In this document: positions 49,105-62,853 of the stretch, in pieces
How positions within the stretch are numbered: position 1 is the stretch's first letter
How the letters are laid out: every line of letters begins with the position of its first letter
From: Apricaphanius iberus
Lineage: Eukaryota > Chordata > Actinopteri > Cyprinodontiformes > Aphaniidae
Direction: 5' to 3'
NCBI GenBank assembly: GCA_028564705.1
Contig: JAPXFQ010002465.1
Span: forward strand, 558,001 to 622,000
DNA: 64,000 nucleotides
Position numbers and translations under genes: made by a program
The notes under the pieces: model-generated
Seen by the model: the letters and a program-made list of their open reading frames with translations, nothing else
Databases searched by the model: none
What the model was told of the DNA's origin: nothing

Positions 49105-50242
49105 CACTGATAACAACAACTTGTAGGATTTACTCAAAGAAAATTATTTTAAGTATTTGTACTCAGTTTTTTCAAGTAAATTGTACTGCTATGATATCAA
49201 GTACAACTTACTTGCCAGCATTAAGTAAACTGTACTTAACTCTAAATGTAACATTTGTAAAGAAATTAAGTAAATGTTACTTAAATATATTTAATTTATT
49301 GGGTTGTATTTATTAAAAGTAATTAAGTAAATTTAATTGCCAAAAACACAATAAATGTGGGGCAAGCTGGAATTAAACCAACAAGTTCTTGCTTCACAGA
49401 CCAATGTTCTAGCCACCCTAAGAAATCAGTAAAGTATTTTAAATTAGTTAGTACTCCAATGCAGCCGAGATCTGGAATACTTTTCAAATATACAATTAGA
49501 ATCTCACTGAAACAATGCAATAAAAGCATTCAAAATGACACTAAATGCTTTTTAAAACATAACACATTAAAACATTTCAAAAGTTAAAAGTAGTCATAGT
49601 TCTAGATAGTTCTTCCTTTGGGATTTTCTCTATTCATCTATTTTCTCTATACATTAGCAAAATCAGCAAGATCAGGGGATTTCTTGGCATTTCTTGATAG
49701 TGTGAGACAACATCACTAAAGTTAACTGCTTTTTTCCTTTTTTTATCTAGTGACTTGCATATTAATGTGGTCAAGTGTTTTGAATATTTATATTCACACT
49801 GACACCATTTTTATTTCACAGTGCCCTATTTATATCTTGCACCAGCAAAATACATCCCAAACTGATTTTCTCTGCCTGAACAAGCTCTTGTTGTAGGAAA
49901 AAAACACAAAAAAACATAAAAATGTGTGTGGATTCAAATGCACTTTGCTTTTTAGATGAATATGTACATAATATTTTTAGGTAAATTTGCTGTGACTATA
50001 AAACTTAAAATACTTTTTGTAAATATCTGATCAAATGTACTCTTTCTTCTCAGTTATTACATGAATAAATTGTGTACATTTACTTATGGTATTGTCGTTC
50101 CAACTTAAACTTGATTTTACAATATAATATATATCGTACAGTACAAATAACGAACAAAATAATATACTGTATATAGTATAGTATATATTACATTAATTAA
50201 TGTAATAGATTTTAATATACCAGAAAGTCATTATTTTCAGTG
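49105..50242. mobile_element. Possible mobile element rich in AAGTAA motifs
   Basis: Numerous TTAAGTAAA and TTTACTTAA-type units occur between 49130 and 49335 and again near 49980-50110. The edges CACTGATAAC (49105) and TTATTTTCAGTG (50231-50242) are weakly inverted, which would fit a hAT-like element. No matching target duplication was found, so the boundaries are tentative. A tRNA-like module lies within it. Confidence 0.35.
49358..49420 (-). repeat. tRNA-like module (SINE head)
   Basis: On the minus strand TGGCTAGAACATTGG fits an A box, and GGTTTAATTCC fits a B box (GGTTCGANTCC with two changes). The T arm folds as GTTGG, a 7-base TTTAATT loop, then CCAGC (five pairs, one of them G-T). 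The acceptor ends GGG and CCC pair but the inner part is decayed. It is a tRNA-derived element, not a working tRNA gene. Confidence 0.5.
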
Positions 50243-50326
50243 CACCTACATGCTCATGTCGATGGAATGGATAATGCTTATATGTCTAATGGTTGCCCTG
50301 CAATACTGGCAACCTGCCCCGGGTAT

Positions 50327-50458
<132 letters not shown>

Positions 50459-50464
50459 TTTTAG

Positions 50465-51685
50465 TTGGCCTATAAACTGATGAGGAGGGGGGAGCAGGCA
50501 GATATAAAAAGAGGGACAGCGGCAGTGGGTTCCCCTGTTCATAAATTTAGTGGGAGCTAGATAAAAAAAAAAATAGCGACATGCAGGGCTCTGGATGCGA
50601 CCCTGTGCTGCAATTTTTTAACAGTGACTGTTTTTTTTCCCCTCATTAACCGTCTTCCTCAGGATGTATGGTTGCCGTTTTTTGTGAGTTTTAGAAGTTT
50701 AAATGTTATATTTATTGCTCAGATCCTAAATTAGGGCAGATTAACAAAATATGTCACGTGAAAAAATTATTCCCTTTAAATGAATTTGGTCAAATTAATT
50801 GTTAGAGGATTTTTTTCAGAATTAGATCATTCTATGGTTCCAAAATATAATTATAGCTTAAAGCTCTTTATACAGTTTTCCCAGTGGTGTCAATAAGTGT
50901 GAAGGTTACTGCTATGGTTTCTACAAAACAGATGTCACTGTTGGCACCTGTAATGTCAGAAATTCGTTGAAATTGAGTTTTTTATGATTTTACTTTAGGT
51001 CTCCCTTCTCCTATTTTGATTTTTTTTCAATTGAGATAAACAGGTTGTATTTATGTTTTAATTATGCCCAGTTACCAGTCCAAATCAGTCTCATACAGTC
51101 TTCTGTAACCTTTAGATGTATTCTGTACACGCTAAATGTATTAAAGCTCGTAAGGTAAAGTCTCAGATACTTAAGACTTTTAGCTACTGTACTTTTATAG
51201 CCACTGATAAATCTATGTTCATTTTATCTAGAAAAGCTAGAAGTAAACACCTAGGATAGAATAATTCATTTCAGGTGGATTTTTTTTTTCTGTTTCTGTC
51301 TGTGTTTGTGTAGATGTTAGGTGGTAGTCAGAGCACCAAAGTTTATGGAAAGTGCAGAGATTTAAAGCTTGTCTCTCCCTGCCTCCTCACAGGGTCAGGA
51401 ACTCAGTGTTTTGATCTCTCATTAGGGGGCAACAAAAACACGTAATCCACCTCAACCAGCTGCATAATACAGAACAGAGAGGGGCGCACGGCACCCTTAA
51501 ACCTGTAGTAGACTAATGTAATGAATTTGTGTAAAAAATAACTGAAAGATGACATCAAATGATGGTGATATACAGAAAAAAAACATTGACAGGAAAATAT
51601 GTTATCACAAGGTAGCTGTTTTTTTTCGCTTTTCACTGTCACTGTCCCTTTCTAAGATGGGGATAAAGATGATTATACGTCAGAT
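50465..51685. other. Noncoding stretch, no features recognised
   Basis: No gene or element end recognised. Confidence 0.4.
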
Positions 51686-51696
51686 GTTAACTAGAA

Positions 51697-51921
51697 CAGT
51701 GTTTCATAACTCACGTCCTCAGGGCCCACTGTCCTCCATGTTTTAGCTGCATATCTGCTCTAGCACATCTAATTGACATGATAGCATTAGCCCCTGCATG
51801 CCATCAAGTGTTGCAGAAGCCTTTTAAACACCCAGTTATTCAGGTCAGGTGTGTGGCGGAAGGCAAACACCTTAAACAAGCTGGAGAGTGGTTCCGTAAG
51901 ACCTGGGTTAAGAAAACCCTG
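51697..51921. mobile_element. hAT-type MITE, 225 bp, with perfect target duplication
   Basis: AACTAGAA flanks both sides (51689-51696 and 51922-51929). The termini CAGTGTTTCATAACTCACG and ACCTGGGTTAAGAAAACCCTG are imperfect inverted repeats. The interior has GGCCCACTGTCC, CCATGTTTTAGCTG and CAGGTCAGGTGTGTGG, typical of a common teleost palindromic MITE. Same terminal family as 10932-11128. Noncoding. Confidence 0.88.
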
Positions 51922-52319
51922 AACTAGAAGACTATCTGGTTGAAAAGTGAACAAGAAAAGAGTTAATTGTGGGAAAATAAATTAACGTTGGAATTTTTGA
52001 GCCATGTGAATTCACTGCTTAACTATTAATGCCTTTAAAAATCTACTTCTCTCTCACTTAAGGACAAACAAGATTTCTTTCAGTGTTTGTGTTTGTTTGC
52101 TTGCTTTACCTCATTAGTTTGATAAATTAGGGAATCATTTTCATTATACTGTAGGGAAGGAATCTATTTGCCAGCTCATTGTGTAATTTGTCCCACTTAA
52201 AAAGATGAAGACTGTAATTTTCATCATAGGTGCACTTAAACTGTGAGAGGCAGAACATAAAAACGAACTTTTAAATTATGAATTTGTGTGATGCTGCAAT
52301 AAAAGAAGATATTTAATTT

Positions 52320-52682
52320 TGGATGCATCAATACCAATACTGGTATTGGCTATCGGGGCCGATACCATCCTTATGTACTTTATTGGTATCGGTTAAAGTG
52401 AACCAATACTTAAATGTGTAAACTCTTCAATAATTTCACAAAAATGTTTATTTTTTACCTGAAATTTTTGTTTTGTGATCATTTTGATTAATATTTTTAA
52501 TGTTGTATCTAATTCAGCATAATTTGTTGTAACAACCAGGAAGACAATAAAACCTGTCTTCCGATTCATTGCATTTGTTTTGTATGGTAGAAGTATCAGT
52601 ATATATACTCTGTATCGGTAAGTACGCAAATTTAATATCGGTATTGTATCAGTTTGAAAAAAGTGGTATTGTTGCATCCCTA
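52320..52682. mobile_element. hAT-like MITE (GGATGCA ends), copy 2
   Basis: The ends TTGGATGCATCAATACC and GGTATTGTTGCATCCCTAA are inverted. Interior blocks TATCGGGGCCGATACCAT, CAATAATTTCACAAAAATG and CTGTCTTCCGATTCATTGC match the copy at 17694-17988 in order. Target duplication uncertain. Confidence 0.65.
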
Positions 52683-52789
52683 ATTTAGTCAATAACAAAA
52701 GGTCACCTCAAGACTTTGTAACATTACCTTGGTTGCCAATGACTGAGGTCAAAACTGTAGGTCTTCACCAGGTTTTCACACACTAACAC

Positions 52790-53305
52790 TGGTATTCTAG
52801 AGCTGGGATGTTTAACTCTTACTTTCAACTCCCTTCACAGATTTTCCATTGGACTGAGGTCTGGAGATGGGCTAGGCCACTCCAGAACCTTGAAATACTT
52901 TTTAAAAAGCCTCTCCTCCGCTGCCTCTGTCAGTCTGTTTGGGATCTTCCCTGGGTATCCTTACACAGGTCTTTGGTCTTGGCCATGGTGAAAGTTGGAA
53001 TCTGACTGTGTGAAGGCGTGAACAGGTATCTTTTATACGGATAACACGTTCAACAGGTGGAATTATTAAAGGGTGACTAGTGAAGGATAGAAAAGCTTTC
53101 TGAGTGCTAAATATGTATTTTCCGCACCATCATACAAATAAATTCTTTAAATTTATACAATGTATTTCCTGGATTTATATACATTCTGTTTTACAGATAA
53201 AGTGTGCCTATGATGAAAGTGACAGAGTTCTATCATCTTATTAATTATGACTACTTACTCAATTAGTGGCTGCCAAATACTTTTTGTCCCATAGTATATT
53301 TCTTA
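52790..53305 (-). mobile_element. Internally deleted Tc1-family transposon, antisense
   Basis: On the minus strand an ATG at 52984-52986 opens [15 protein letters not shown], the usual start of a Tc1-family transposase. Further on the frame [14 protein letters not shown] (52834-52876) corresponds to the third-acidic-residue region (PDLNPIENL type). Everything between is deleted. Beyond the start, 52990-53300 retains the 5' untranslated and terminal sequence, ending at CAAATACTTTTTGTCCCATA. The opposite terminus was not seen clearly. This family is distinct from the element at 13457. Confidence 0.8.
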
Positions 53306-53309
53306 ATTT

Positions 53310-54639
53310 AATAAAAATATATATATATATCTATCATAGTATGAAAACATTGATTCTTTTTTTAAAGATTCGGATGTGTTGATACATTTGATCAAATTCT
53401 TAATAAAATCCCTTCAAATCATAAACACAAATTCCCTTTGACTGAGTTGCATTAAAATCACCATTTATTAAAGTTGCTCACAAACTCAGTTATTGAGAGC
53501 TGCATTCTGTAATAGCTGCTTTCCACCTGTAATTATCAGTTTGCTCTGTGCATGTTGAGTAAACATAGGCAGAAAATCCCAAAAGCAAAGATTCCTGGTC
53601 CTTTGCAGAGTGAGATGAAGCAAGCTGTTGTTGGGAATGAGAAATGATCCAGATTTGTGTCTCAATCCCAGTGAGCACAGATGAGGTCAGGGCCTGCTCC
53701 TCCATCCCAACACTCTGGACACAACTAAATTACATTCATCCACTTACAGATACTTAACATTAACATGGGATTAGGTGATCCTTTAATGAATTTTGGAATG
53801 GAAATGGCCAAAGTGATTAAGCGATTTAAAAGACCAAAATAATAGTCAAATTACTCTAACTAAACTATTTAGACTATTTATTAAGCATTTGCAAAGTTTC
53901 TGATATATTCTGTGGTATTATAACAATATCAGGAGGTGTTTTAAACTAGTTCTGTTCAAAAAGTAAGTACAATTTGTTTAGAGTTATTAGGCCAGTCAGA
54001 GGGAAGGACCTCCAGTTAGTAGTCTTGAGCTATTTTGTGGTATTCTTCTGCCTAACATCCTGTGAATTCCTCTGTAATCCTGCCTGTAACAGATTTAGTC
54101 ATGGACTGTAATTTTCTTTACTGTGAAGAGAAATAGTTAAAACTTGTACATTTACAATATTAGACCCACTGTAAAACTAATATTTTATCTAATATTTGTA
54201 AAAGAACATCATGCAACTGCAACAAGCATTTATCTCCAAACTGGAGTTCTATAAAGGGATCTGATTGGTCAGCTTATGTGGGATAGATGAATACTGCAGA
54301 AAATACTCTTCTGTATCCTGGAAATTAATTATTGTTCGAAAAACTGTCACGTTTGTCACTGTAAATAATGCAAATCCTAAAAGTCTTACTGATCGGGTTG
54401 TTGTTCAAATATGACTATTGTGAATGTTTTTTTTTTCTTTAATGTTTTCATATCCAGGGACACTCATTTAGGATTTCAGGCTGCGCCAAGGGAGGTTAGT
54501 CGGGTTAAGAATCTTAGCGAGCCAGCTAAAGCCTTTTGGAGCGGGTCCTTATTAATCTCTCCTACACCCCCAGTAAGACATTAGCACCAGGTTTAGGCCG
54601 ATTTACCTCGCCTGATAACACCCCCTCAGATCCGTCAAA

Positions 54640-54680
<41 letters not shown>

Positions 54681-56480
54681 ACTGCAGTTTTTCATCAGGC
54701 TGCAGGCGCTAATGAAAACACAGGATCATCTACTAATTGTTACTTTTCGTTATTTAACTCTTGCTGTCTTGCTGTTTATTTTCCTAGCTTGTTTCTTTTT
54801 TTCATCAGCCAGTAGTGTTATGTTGATTTATTACCATTAGTGTAAATTCCATCTTCCACACCTTCCACTATGACCTCTTGTTCATTACTTCTTGTTTAAT
54901 CTGGAACCAGTTTTGTTCTTCTGTGTTTATTTAAACATAAATACCCATGCCTTTTTTCATTCTTTTTGTTTTTATGTTTAATCGCCTTTAGCTGAAAATC
55001 CAAACTCAATTTTTCCCCTTAATTTTTACCATTTCTTTATTGATCTGCATTGATTTACAAAAAATAAAAAAGTAATGTCAGAAGCCCTTTTTTAGAATAA
55101 CTTTTGACATCTGAGAGATTTCTCGAGACGTTCAGAAAACATTCTGATTTCATAAAATGCAGTCTCCACCAGGATTATGGGTTATGCTATTTAAAAAATA
55201 TATATTTGCACCCATAAACATGTCGAAAATAATTAATGTGATATTAATTTGTGGTCTTACTTTTTCAGCCCTATGAAACATTTAGGCAAATTGATCATCA
55301 TTGCAAAACTGTGGAATGTTGTTGATGCTTAGAACCAATCAGACTCTGATCCCACCCCTCCGCCCATCCAGTGACACCCTGTGTGTTGAAGTTAAGACCC
55401 CTCGGCCGTCCTGGATAATCCTTCGCGTAAGAGCCTTAAATGTGTCCAGCACTGCAGGACAACTGTCTGCATCCCCATTTACACACACACCCAGTTACAG
55501 ACATGTACAGCTTGTAATCAAGCGAGTATCTGAAGAAAAGGCGAGCCTTAGAGGAATGTTTCCACTAATTCAAACCGGGAAATAGTATCGGGAAGTTTTT
55601 GGCGAAGCTCTCAGCTCCATGAGTGCTTTTCTAGTTCTTCTTATGATATTTTCTTTGTTTGGATGTTTTCAGATCCATCTATTTGTTGGGGTAAATAATC
55701 TCAAGTTTCTGTCAGGAATAATTCAGTTAATCAATCACATATTACCAGATTTTATGGCAAATTTTTGTATGTCTCATGTCCAAAATAGCTAGATGACTTC
55801 CTATAAAAACACAGTCATAAGAAAACAGAAAGCTGTGTGTGATGAAGCACCTCTGGCTCAGTGTAAGTGCTGGAGACCATATTATTATCATTGTGCTTCT
55901 GGGTTTGTTTTCTTGTTGCGACAGGATGCTCTCTGGACCTGCCATCACATTCCAACCTTGCACAACCCATGCTGTGTGTGACCCTCTGTCTAGTCCAACC
56001 ACGTTTATATCCTTTAAACTTAATAAAAGTGACGGAGGATGCCTCAGACCTAATAAAGGCATAAATTATTAGATTAGTGCCGTCTACTGTAAGGCAGGAT
56101 CTGCACTTTTATTGTGCCGATGCTCAGGGACGGATATTATGTGTCTGCTGAAGTATCGTCAAAGAAAAATATGCCTTTCGGCTATTGTGTTGTTTTAGTT
56201 GTTGCACCAAAGGAAGACATCCAAACCTTTTATAGTAAGCAAAGATGAACCTGAAGCTGCTAAAAAACAATTACAGATTTAAAGGTTGACTCATGTTGGA
56301 CCCTCTAAGCCTCTTATAATTGTCTAATCAAACCTCAAAGATTTTCTTAGAAGTTGTCGACCTTTTTCCTCTTTTCACAAGTTCCTTTTCATTCATTTTT
56401 AATCACTCATTTGTCACAGTAGAAGTTACAGTTGAAGGAGAATGCTGCTCACAATGGATCCCGTTAACCAAATACTTTCC
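53310..56480. other. Noncoding stretch
   Basis: No gene recognised. It contains a CA microsatellite, listed separately. The patch 54490-54625 is repeat-free and compositionally balanced, a possible conserved noncoding block. Confidence 0.35.
54641..54678. repeat. (CA)19 microsatellite
   Basis: Uninterrupted CA run. Confidence 0.93.
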
Positions 56481-56499
56481 ATGTTTAAAAGATTTTTTT

Positions 56500-57100
56500 T
56501 TCTGGAGAAAAAAAAACTGAAGGCCATCTGTCTTTTTGATAGATATTCCACACCGTTGACCAATTGGTGCAAATGTGCAGATACATTCAAAGGAGTACAG
56601 ATAACTGAATCAATCAAAAAAAGCTTCTGAGCATCATCTCAGATCTGGACAACTTACTCATTGAATCTCACTAGCTGTTACTGCGGCTTTGGAGCACTTC
56701 TGTCCCAAGAGGCTGGTTTTGCCATGCACCTGTGAATGCTACAGGTTTTCCTCCCACTGAAGTAAGAAGTCATCCTTCCAAGGTAAAAATCCAAAACATT
56801 GTGACAAAAACGTTTGGGGCAATCCCACTGTTTGATTACGGACATATGGGTGAGCATTTCAGTTCCACTTACGGTAGTTGTGAGACATAAGGTGAAATGT
56901 TATACATACATGTTACGTATAATCGTTTAATTACATTTTTGTACATGTAAGGACTCTGTTGAGCTTGTTCATATAAAATATTATTTAAAATGGTTAAAAA
57001 AAAAATACGATTGAATATTTTATCATTTTAAAAACGGGTGAAAAAGATTATGAAGATAATTTTTTTAACCTGTCATTTAAAATGATGGACAGCAAAAATA
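56500..57100 (+). repeat. Family B interspersed repeat, copy 4
   Basis: Contains AACTGAAGGCCATCTGTC, GTTGACCAATTGGTGCAAATG and GCAATCCCACTGTTTGATTACG in family order. Around 56790-56890 the plus frame reads KIQNIVTKTFGAIPLFDY then HFSS, paralleling KIQN, AIPLFDY and FSS in copy 1 (minus strand, 8830-8975). The differences leave the reading frame intact, suggesting descent from a coding sequence. A further block, AAAATGATGGACAGC (57080-57094), echoes ATGATGGACAGCC in copy 1. Confidence 0.5.
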
Positions 57101-57144
57101 TCTAGTGTGACTTCTGTTGTCCACACTCTTTCTGATCTGCCACA

Positions 57145-60100
57145 GATTTTGGATACAGAAGGAAGCTTTTGGAACAACGGAAATCATTTTAGACATTTTC
57201 TTAGTGAGCTGGAGAAAAAGTACAAACTAAGATTTTATATGTCAAACATTTCACCTGCTGATAATTAAGCTTTTAAGTCACCATAATAATTTACCAGTTT
57301 GCAGAATTTTGCTGGTCCCCGTTAATACTCTGGCAACACTGGATTCATATATGAAAGAGAAAACTATTATTTTCGTAAAAAAAATTCTCTGCAGTGCGCA
57401 CCGAGTCATTATGTCGTCTGCTTGCAGAGTAGTGGATAGTGCTCAGGGTGGCGGGGCAAACTGCTGAACGTAAATCATTCCTAAAAAGACGCAATGGTTG
57501 ATGATGGATGGAAGTTTTGAAGCCCTTGATTGAATATAATGTGGATAATTTCATTATTGTAGCAGAAATTATTGTATGCAACAATTTCTGCTTTAGTTAA
57601 AAATGACTTTAGTAAGATAATGCAAAGCATTCACCACTTTTACATAAATTATCTTTTTATTTGTTTTGTCCTCAAGAGAGAATAATGATTTATATTTTTC
57701 AATAAAATCTAATGTGTGAAAGGTTTAGAAATAATTGCGTACCACAGTAAATGTCCCAGCCTGAGGAATTAACCATTTGTCCTCAGTTTTATGGTTTGTT
57801 CATGACAAGCGATGACTAATCTCCTGCCAGAGATGGAAGTGTACAACTTCATTTGAAAAAACATGTTGCTCAGTCTCCCCCAGGGTGTGGATTTGTTCTG
57901 CATGTGCGTGTGTTTCAATAGAGGGGGCAGAGATTAAAGGGGTGGAGCGGCGGCCGTGTTTGGGCCAACGGCTCGATGGAGGCCAGTCCTGTAAAGCACC
58001 GCAGCCGTGAAATGCATTTCATTGTCGCCTAATCCCCGCACTGTGTCACAGCCCCATTTCACACTGGATTGTAGGGGTCCACAAGAGTGTGTTGCCCTCA
58101 TGCTCACACACTGCCCCCCTCCCTGGAGCCGTGGCTAATTGGACAAATTTGCACAGCAGGGGTGGAGGCACATCCACGGCTGGAGATTTGATTTATGAAC
58201 ACTGTGGCTGCAGATGCATACATGCATCAATATGTATGGCACAGAGTTATCTAGATACAGGGCTTAGATTTTATTGTACATGCTACTTTGATAATTATCT
58301 ATGTCTATATTTCTATTTCAATATCCTCCAAACACACACACATACATACATACACAAAAAAACACCCATCAAGGTAATGTTGTAAATAATGTTAAGCAAG
58401 CTAATAAATAACTAACAATGATGACAGCAAAAGTTCAGCTTGAGGGAACATGACCACGTTAAAGTGTAACAAAAAAAAATCAGCAAAATTTCCCACAATT
58501 TATGGTATTTGTTTAGTTTTAATCTACTTCAATACATGTCTTTATTTGAACATCTTCCACCAGTGAACTATCACTTGTGGTAAGTCAGAAGCTAACATGA
58601 GCATTCAATTGCTTAGTGATTTGTACAATTTACAGACATTTAAAAACTACTTTAGACTAAAATTTGAATAGTGGAATAAAACAGTTTGAAGACTTTAGAG
58701 AAAAGACATCTGAAATTTTGAACTGTAATATTTTTAGAAACAGCCTGCTAAAATAATCACATCGTGTATTCTGATTCAATCTACTTTTTCAAACTTTCAA
58801 ATGAATATGAAATGATATGGTTGTATGTATGATGTGCTGGCATGTACATCAAATGGGAATCACTCGGACTGCAGCCTGAGGTTAAGGGGGTAAAGTGGAT
58901 CCAAGTCAAACTGAGAAGAAATATAGTACTGTGTGTAAAAGAGACAAGTACAAAATATGCATAGGGGGACTTTTATAACGACTACTTATATTCTAGTTTT
59001 GTTTATTCTTGTTTAAACACGGTGGTCTATGCAGATAAAAACTTTCCGTACTTTGACTCTCTTTAGGCTCTAACTGAGTTTCATTGCATGACAGTTCACA
59101 GACTAGCTGCATCAGATATCACCTTCGCCATATTTACGGAACATCATCTGGGTGTTCAAAGGTGCCAAAATAAATTTGTGACAGTTTCACTTTGTGAAAA
59201 ATGGTTAGATGAGCCAAAATTTTATTTCGGACTTTATGCATATTCCTTTGTAATTATACATTTTTTTGCCTTTATCCAGAAACATTTTCTGCTGCGTTCA
59301 AACTGTTCTATTTCCCAGCATAAAGCTGCTTTGGAGCTAACACTGTCCCAAAAATAACTTGCATGTTTGACAATGTTTATTCCCTTATAGTCTCTTTGGT
59401 CCCTGTTCTGAGAAGAAAATAGATAAAAAGTTCTTTCAGGGAATAATTAAAATTTTAGTGTTCCATTATGTTCAGATCTGATGCCAGTGGAACAAGATAG
59501 CCTTACATTTGGGACATATATTTTCTTTATTTCAGTGTATTCGTCACATTCAGCCAACGACTAGGTTGGTGAAGATAGGCCATTGAGCTCAGGTTAGTTT
59601 ACTAAGCTTAGAGAAGTTTCATTGCTCCGGTTTTTGTGAACGCAGCATGGTTATGTTATGTTATGTAGCCACAGAATCTGGGAAATGAGCAATAATTTCC
59701 CCTGTTGTGTTTAGGAACTTATTCTTCCAAAAATGACCCATTTATTCCAAGCACAGAATGGTGACGAACCAAGTTTATTTGGTGGCAGTCAGTACTGAAT
59801 TAAACTCATTTCCATTTGTAGACCACCGGACCATTACGACTCATTCCAGAACCCAGCAAATCTCTCTTTTTTGGCTTAGTGTAGTGAAGATAAACTGTCG
59901 GCTTTCTTCTCAAAGAAACCTCATCCAGCAGGCCCGCTCAGGGTCTATGGCTCTCTGCCTCAGCTGCAGGAGATTAGAGGAGTGTTCTGAAAAGGAACTG
60001 TGGCTTTTGAAAAGTTCCTTTAAAAGAACAAATCTTGGTAAGGACTGTTTTAAATCCTTCAGCTCAGCCAAAATATCCAATGTCCTCTCTCATCCTTTGC

Positions 60101-60850
60101 ACTTCAAAAGACACACATTTGCATGTTCAGCCTTTTGAGCGGACGACATCGTCGCCGTATTGTACAGTATATTCCTGGGTTTTGGACTGGTGTGAGCTGC
60201 CTTGTTGACTGGTTTTTCTCTGCTCTCTCATTATGCTGCTTTGATGCTTCCACTGACACTTTGGTCAGAGTTTCCAGCACCGCAGCCGTGTTATTTAAGG
60301 ACAGCGCTCCATGCACGTATCTCAGCAAAAGTCTGAACATGGATCTGTGAACCGCAGTAGGTCAGGACGGTGAACCAAGCAGCAAAGCGGCCACACCAGC
60401 ATCTGTGCCCCAGCCTGCACAGTCATGGTGTACCAGCAGTAAACATGACACACACATACACTCACGCAGACACACGCTACAAAAATCAGTGTCACATTTA
60501 GATTGGCTATCTCCCAGTCCTTCTCTGTCATTTACTGTATTAGCTGTGGTCTCAGTGCTGAAATGGCCTATTATGTGGCCTCCTTGAGTGTGTATGTGTT
60601 TCTGTTTATATGCACGAATCGGACTGATTATACTGTATATGTGCGTGTTAGTGAGTGAGTCAGAGAAATTGTGTAAGTGTGTACGTGTGACGCTGTTATT
60701 TGTTTTCACACACCACAACAGTGCTGGAATGAGGAGGCCACACATGCTTTGATGTGTGTGCGTCCGTGTGCGTGTTTTTTGATGCTGTGGCCACAGCAGA
60801 TGACAACATGTCCTGCTCTTTCTCAGCAGGATCCTTCCTGCAGCTGCCTG
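57145..60850. other. Noncoding stretch
   Basis: No gene recognised. 57925-58080 is GC-richer and repeat-free (TGCATTTCATTGTCGCC, TAATCCCCGCACTGTG) and could be regulatory, but that is unproven. Open frames at 59088, 59758 and 60362 lack motifs. Confidence 0.35.
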
Positions 60851-60856
60851 TGTATG

Positions 60857-60880
60857 CACACACACACACACACACACACA
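60857..60880. repeat. (CA)12 microsatellite
   Basis: Uninterrupted CA run. Confidence 0.9.
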
Positions 60881-61424
60881 GGTTCCATCTGCATATGGTT
60901 ACTCACCATGCTTCCATCTCCTGACTCTCATGTCACTGATTAAGATATCTGTATCCTAATTTTCCTCCATAAGTGCCAGATGTGGAAAAAAGAATAATTA
61001 ATATAGTGAGAATATTCATCTGAAGAAAACATATTCTTATTATATTAAGTAAAGTTAGTTGCCTTTCTTATGTGAATTAATGGTGCTATACTTATTGTCT
61101 AGAAAATGTTATATCCAGGAAACATGTACTGTTTATGAAACAGGAGTGTAGCTAATTAAAAATCATTGTTCCATATATACTTCAGCGCTCTAGACCAACT
61201 ATTTGCAGTGGTTGCACCACGACCAACATTTTTTGACCATTAAGGAAATATGGACTTGTAAATGATTAAATAACAATCAATGAAGTTCTTCATTTGAAGG
61301 AGAATTGTAAAAAAAACAAATAGCTTGATTAACGGAGCTTTTGTTTTTAACTCTACTACCCCATTTACACATGACCCTTATAACGTATTCATCTTTTAGC
61401 CAGTTGCTATACTTTGCCTCTGTC

Positions 61425-61582
61425 AGTGCGCCCCAGGGCAGCTGTGGCTACAACGTAGCTCGCCATCAGCAGTGTGTGAATGTCTGCGTGAATGGGTGGA
61501 TGACTAAATGTAGTTTGAAGCGCTTTGGGGTCCTTAGGGTCCAAGTAAAGTGTTATACAAGTACAGAGCATTTACCTTTCTT
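61425..61582 (+). mobile_element. RTE-like LINE 3' tail
   Basis: GCGCCCCAGGGCAGCTGTGG, CAGTGTGTGAATGTCTGCGT, GAATGGGTGGATGAC, GAAGCGCTTTGGGGTCC and ATACAAGTACAGAGCATTTA match, from memory, the 3' end of a very common teleost LINE family with AAGCGCTTTG..CATTTACC ends. Noncoding, 5'-truncated. Confidence 0.6.
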
Positions 61583-61589
61583 TGATTGT

Positions 61590-62818
61590 CTCTTAATTTC
61601 TGTCGATCTGCACATATCTCTCATCAGTTTCCTGGCAGGTGTTGCCAAGTAGAGTGTAGTTGCACAAATCTCCATGTTTTGGACTGAAGTTTCCCTGCAG
61701 CAACCAGACAGTCAGGTTCGTCTCATAAACGGCGCCACTTAGCGCCAGTTAGCTTACCTGGAGCATTCAGTTTAAAGAATATCCATCACAAATATCCTCA
61801 CACTTTATATTGTATAAAGAAAAGAGCTATCTATAATTTAGAGACAATAACAACCAATAAAGGTAGACTACACAACCATGTTGATGGTTTTTGTTCTTTT
61901 TTTAAGATAAAAAAACTCTAGAAATGTGCAGCAGGTTGTTGGTGTTTGCCAGCTCAGTGATAGTTTGAGTGTGTATGCCTGCCTTTGTGTATCCGTGTGT
62001 GTGTGTTTGTTTGTGTAGGTGTGTGTGGGTTGCCGTCTCAGGAGAGGCACAGCTCGTTGATTTTCTCAATGGAGGCTGTCTCCTGCACTTGGCTGTGTGT
62101 TAGAGTGTGTGTGTGTGTGTGTGTGTGTGCATATGCACTGTAAAAACAACCTGTTGGTGGCTTGCATTATGTCTTGGCTTTCAAGTACATGCAGTTACCT
62201 ATCAGCTCAATCTATCTGGTTTCCTTTTCCAGATCGCTGCACTTGCACACGAACAAACACACTTTCTGCTGTGTGTGTGTGTGTGTGTGTCTGCGTGTGC
62301 GCGCTTGTGTCCTGGCCCCTGCAGGATTTATTGTTGTTCACCGCAGCAGCCCAAAGTAAATGGATGACGTGATAGCCTTGTTTTCTCTCGTCCCATTGTC
62401 TGAGGTTCATCTGGAAGTGTTTTAAAACCTGATGGATCTGTGGAGCGGGACGCTCAGAATCATTCAGAGACCACAGAACAATATTTCCATTGTTTATTTG
62501 TTTTCTGTTTTTCACCTCAGTGTTCCCCCAGTTCCACTTCTGAAAGGAGGAAAGCAAGAAAATAACGGATTCGTTTGACTAGTCTAAGATTATTTGACTT
62601 GGTTAAAAATAAAAAGAATTTTTAAGAGTATAAATAAATGCTAAATATAGAAGAATAAAAAGGATTTTATTTTGATCTGCATGATCAGAACTTTGTACGA
62701 CTGGCTTGATTGTTCACAACATTTAAAGTTTTCTTTGTGTTCTTCCTTCCCGGCGTAAATAATTTAACACAGAGCCAAAAGTTTTCTATATGGTCCTTTG
62801 GATGGCGCGTGAGTGTTT

Positions 62819-62853
<35 letters not shown>

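Noticed and set aside
62097..62372. Cysteine/valine-rich small proteins
   Set aside because: They are translations of GT microsatellites.
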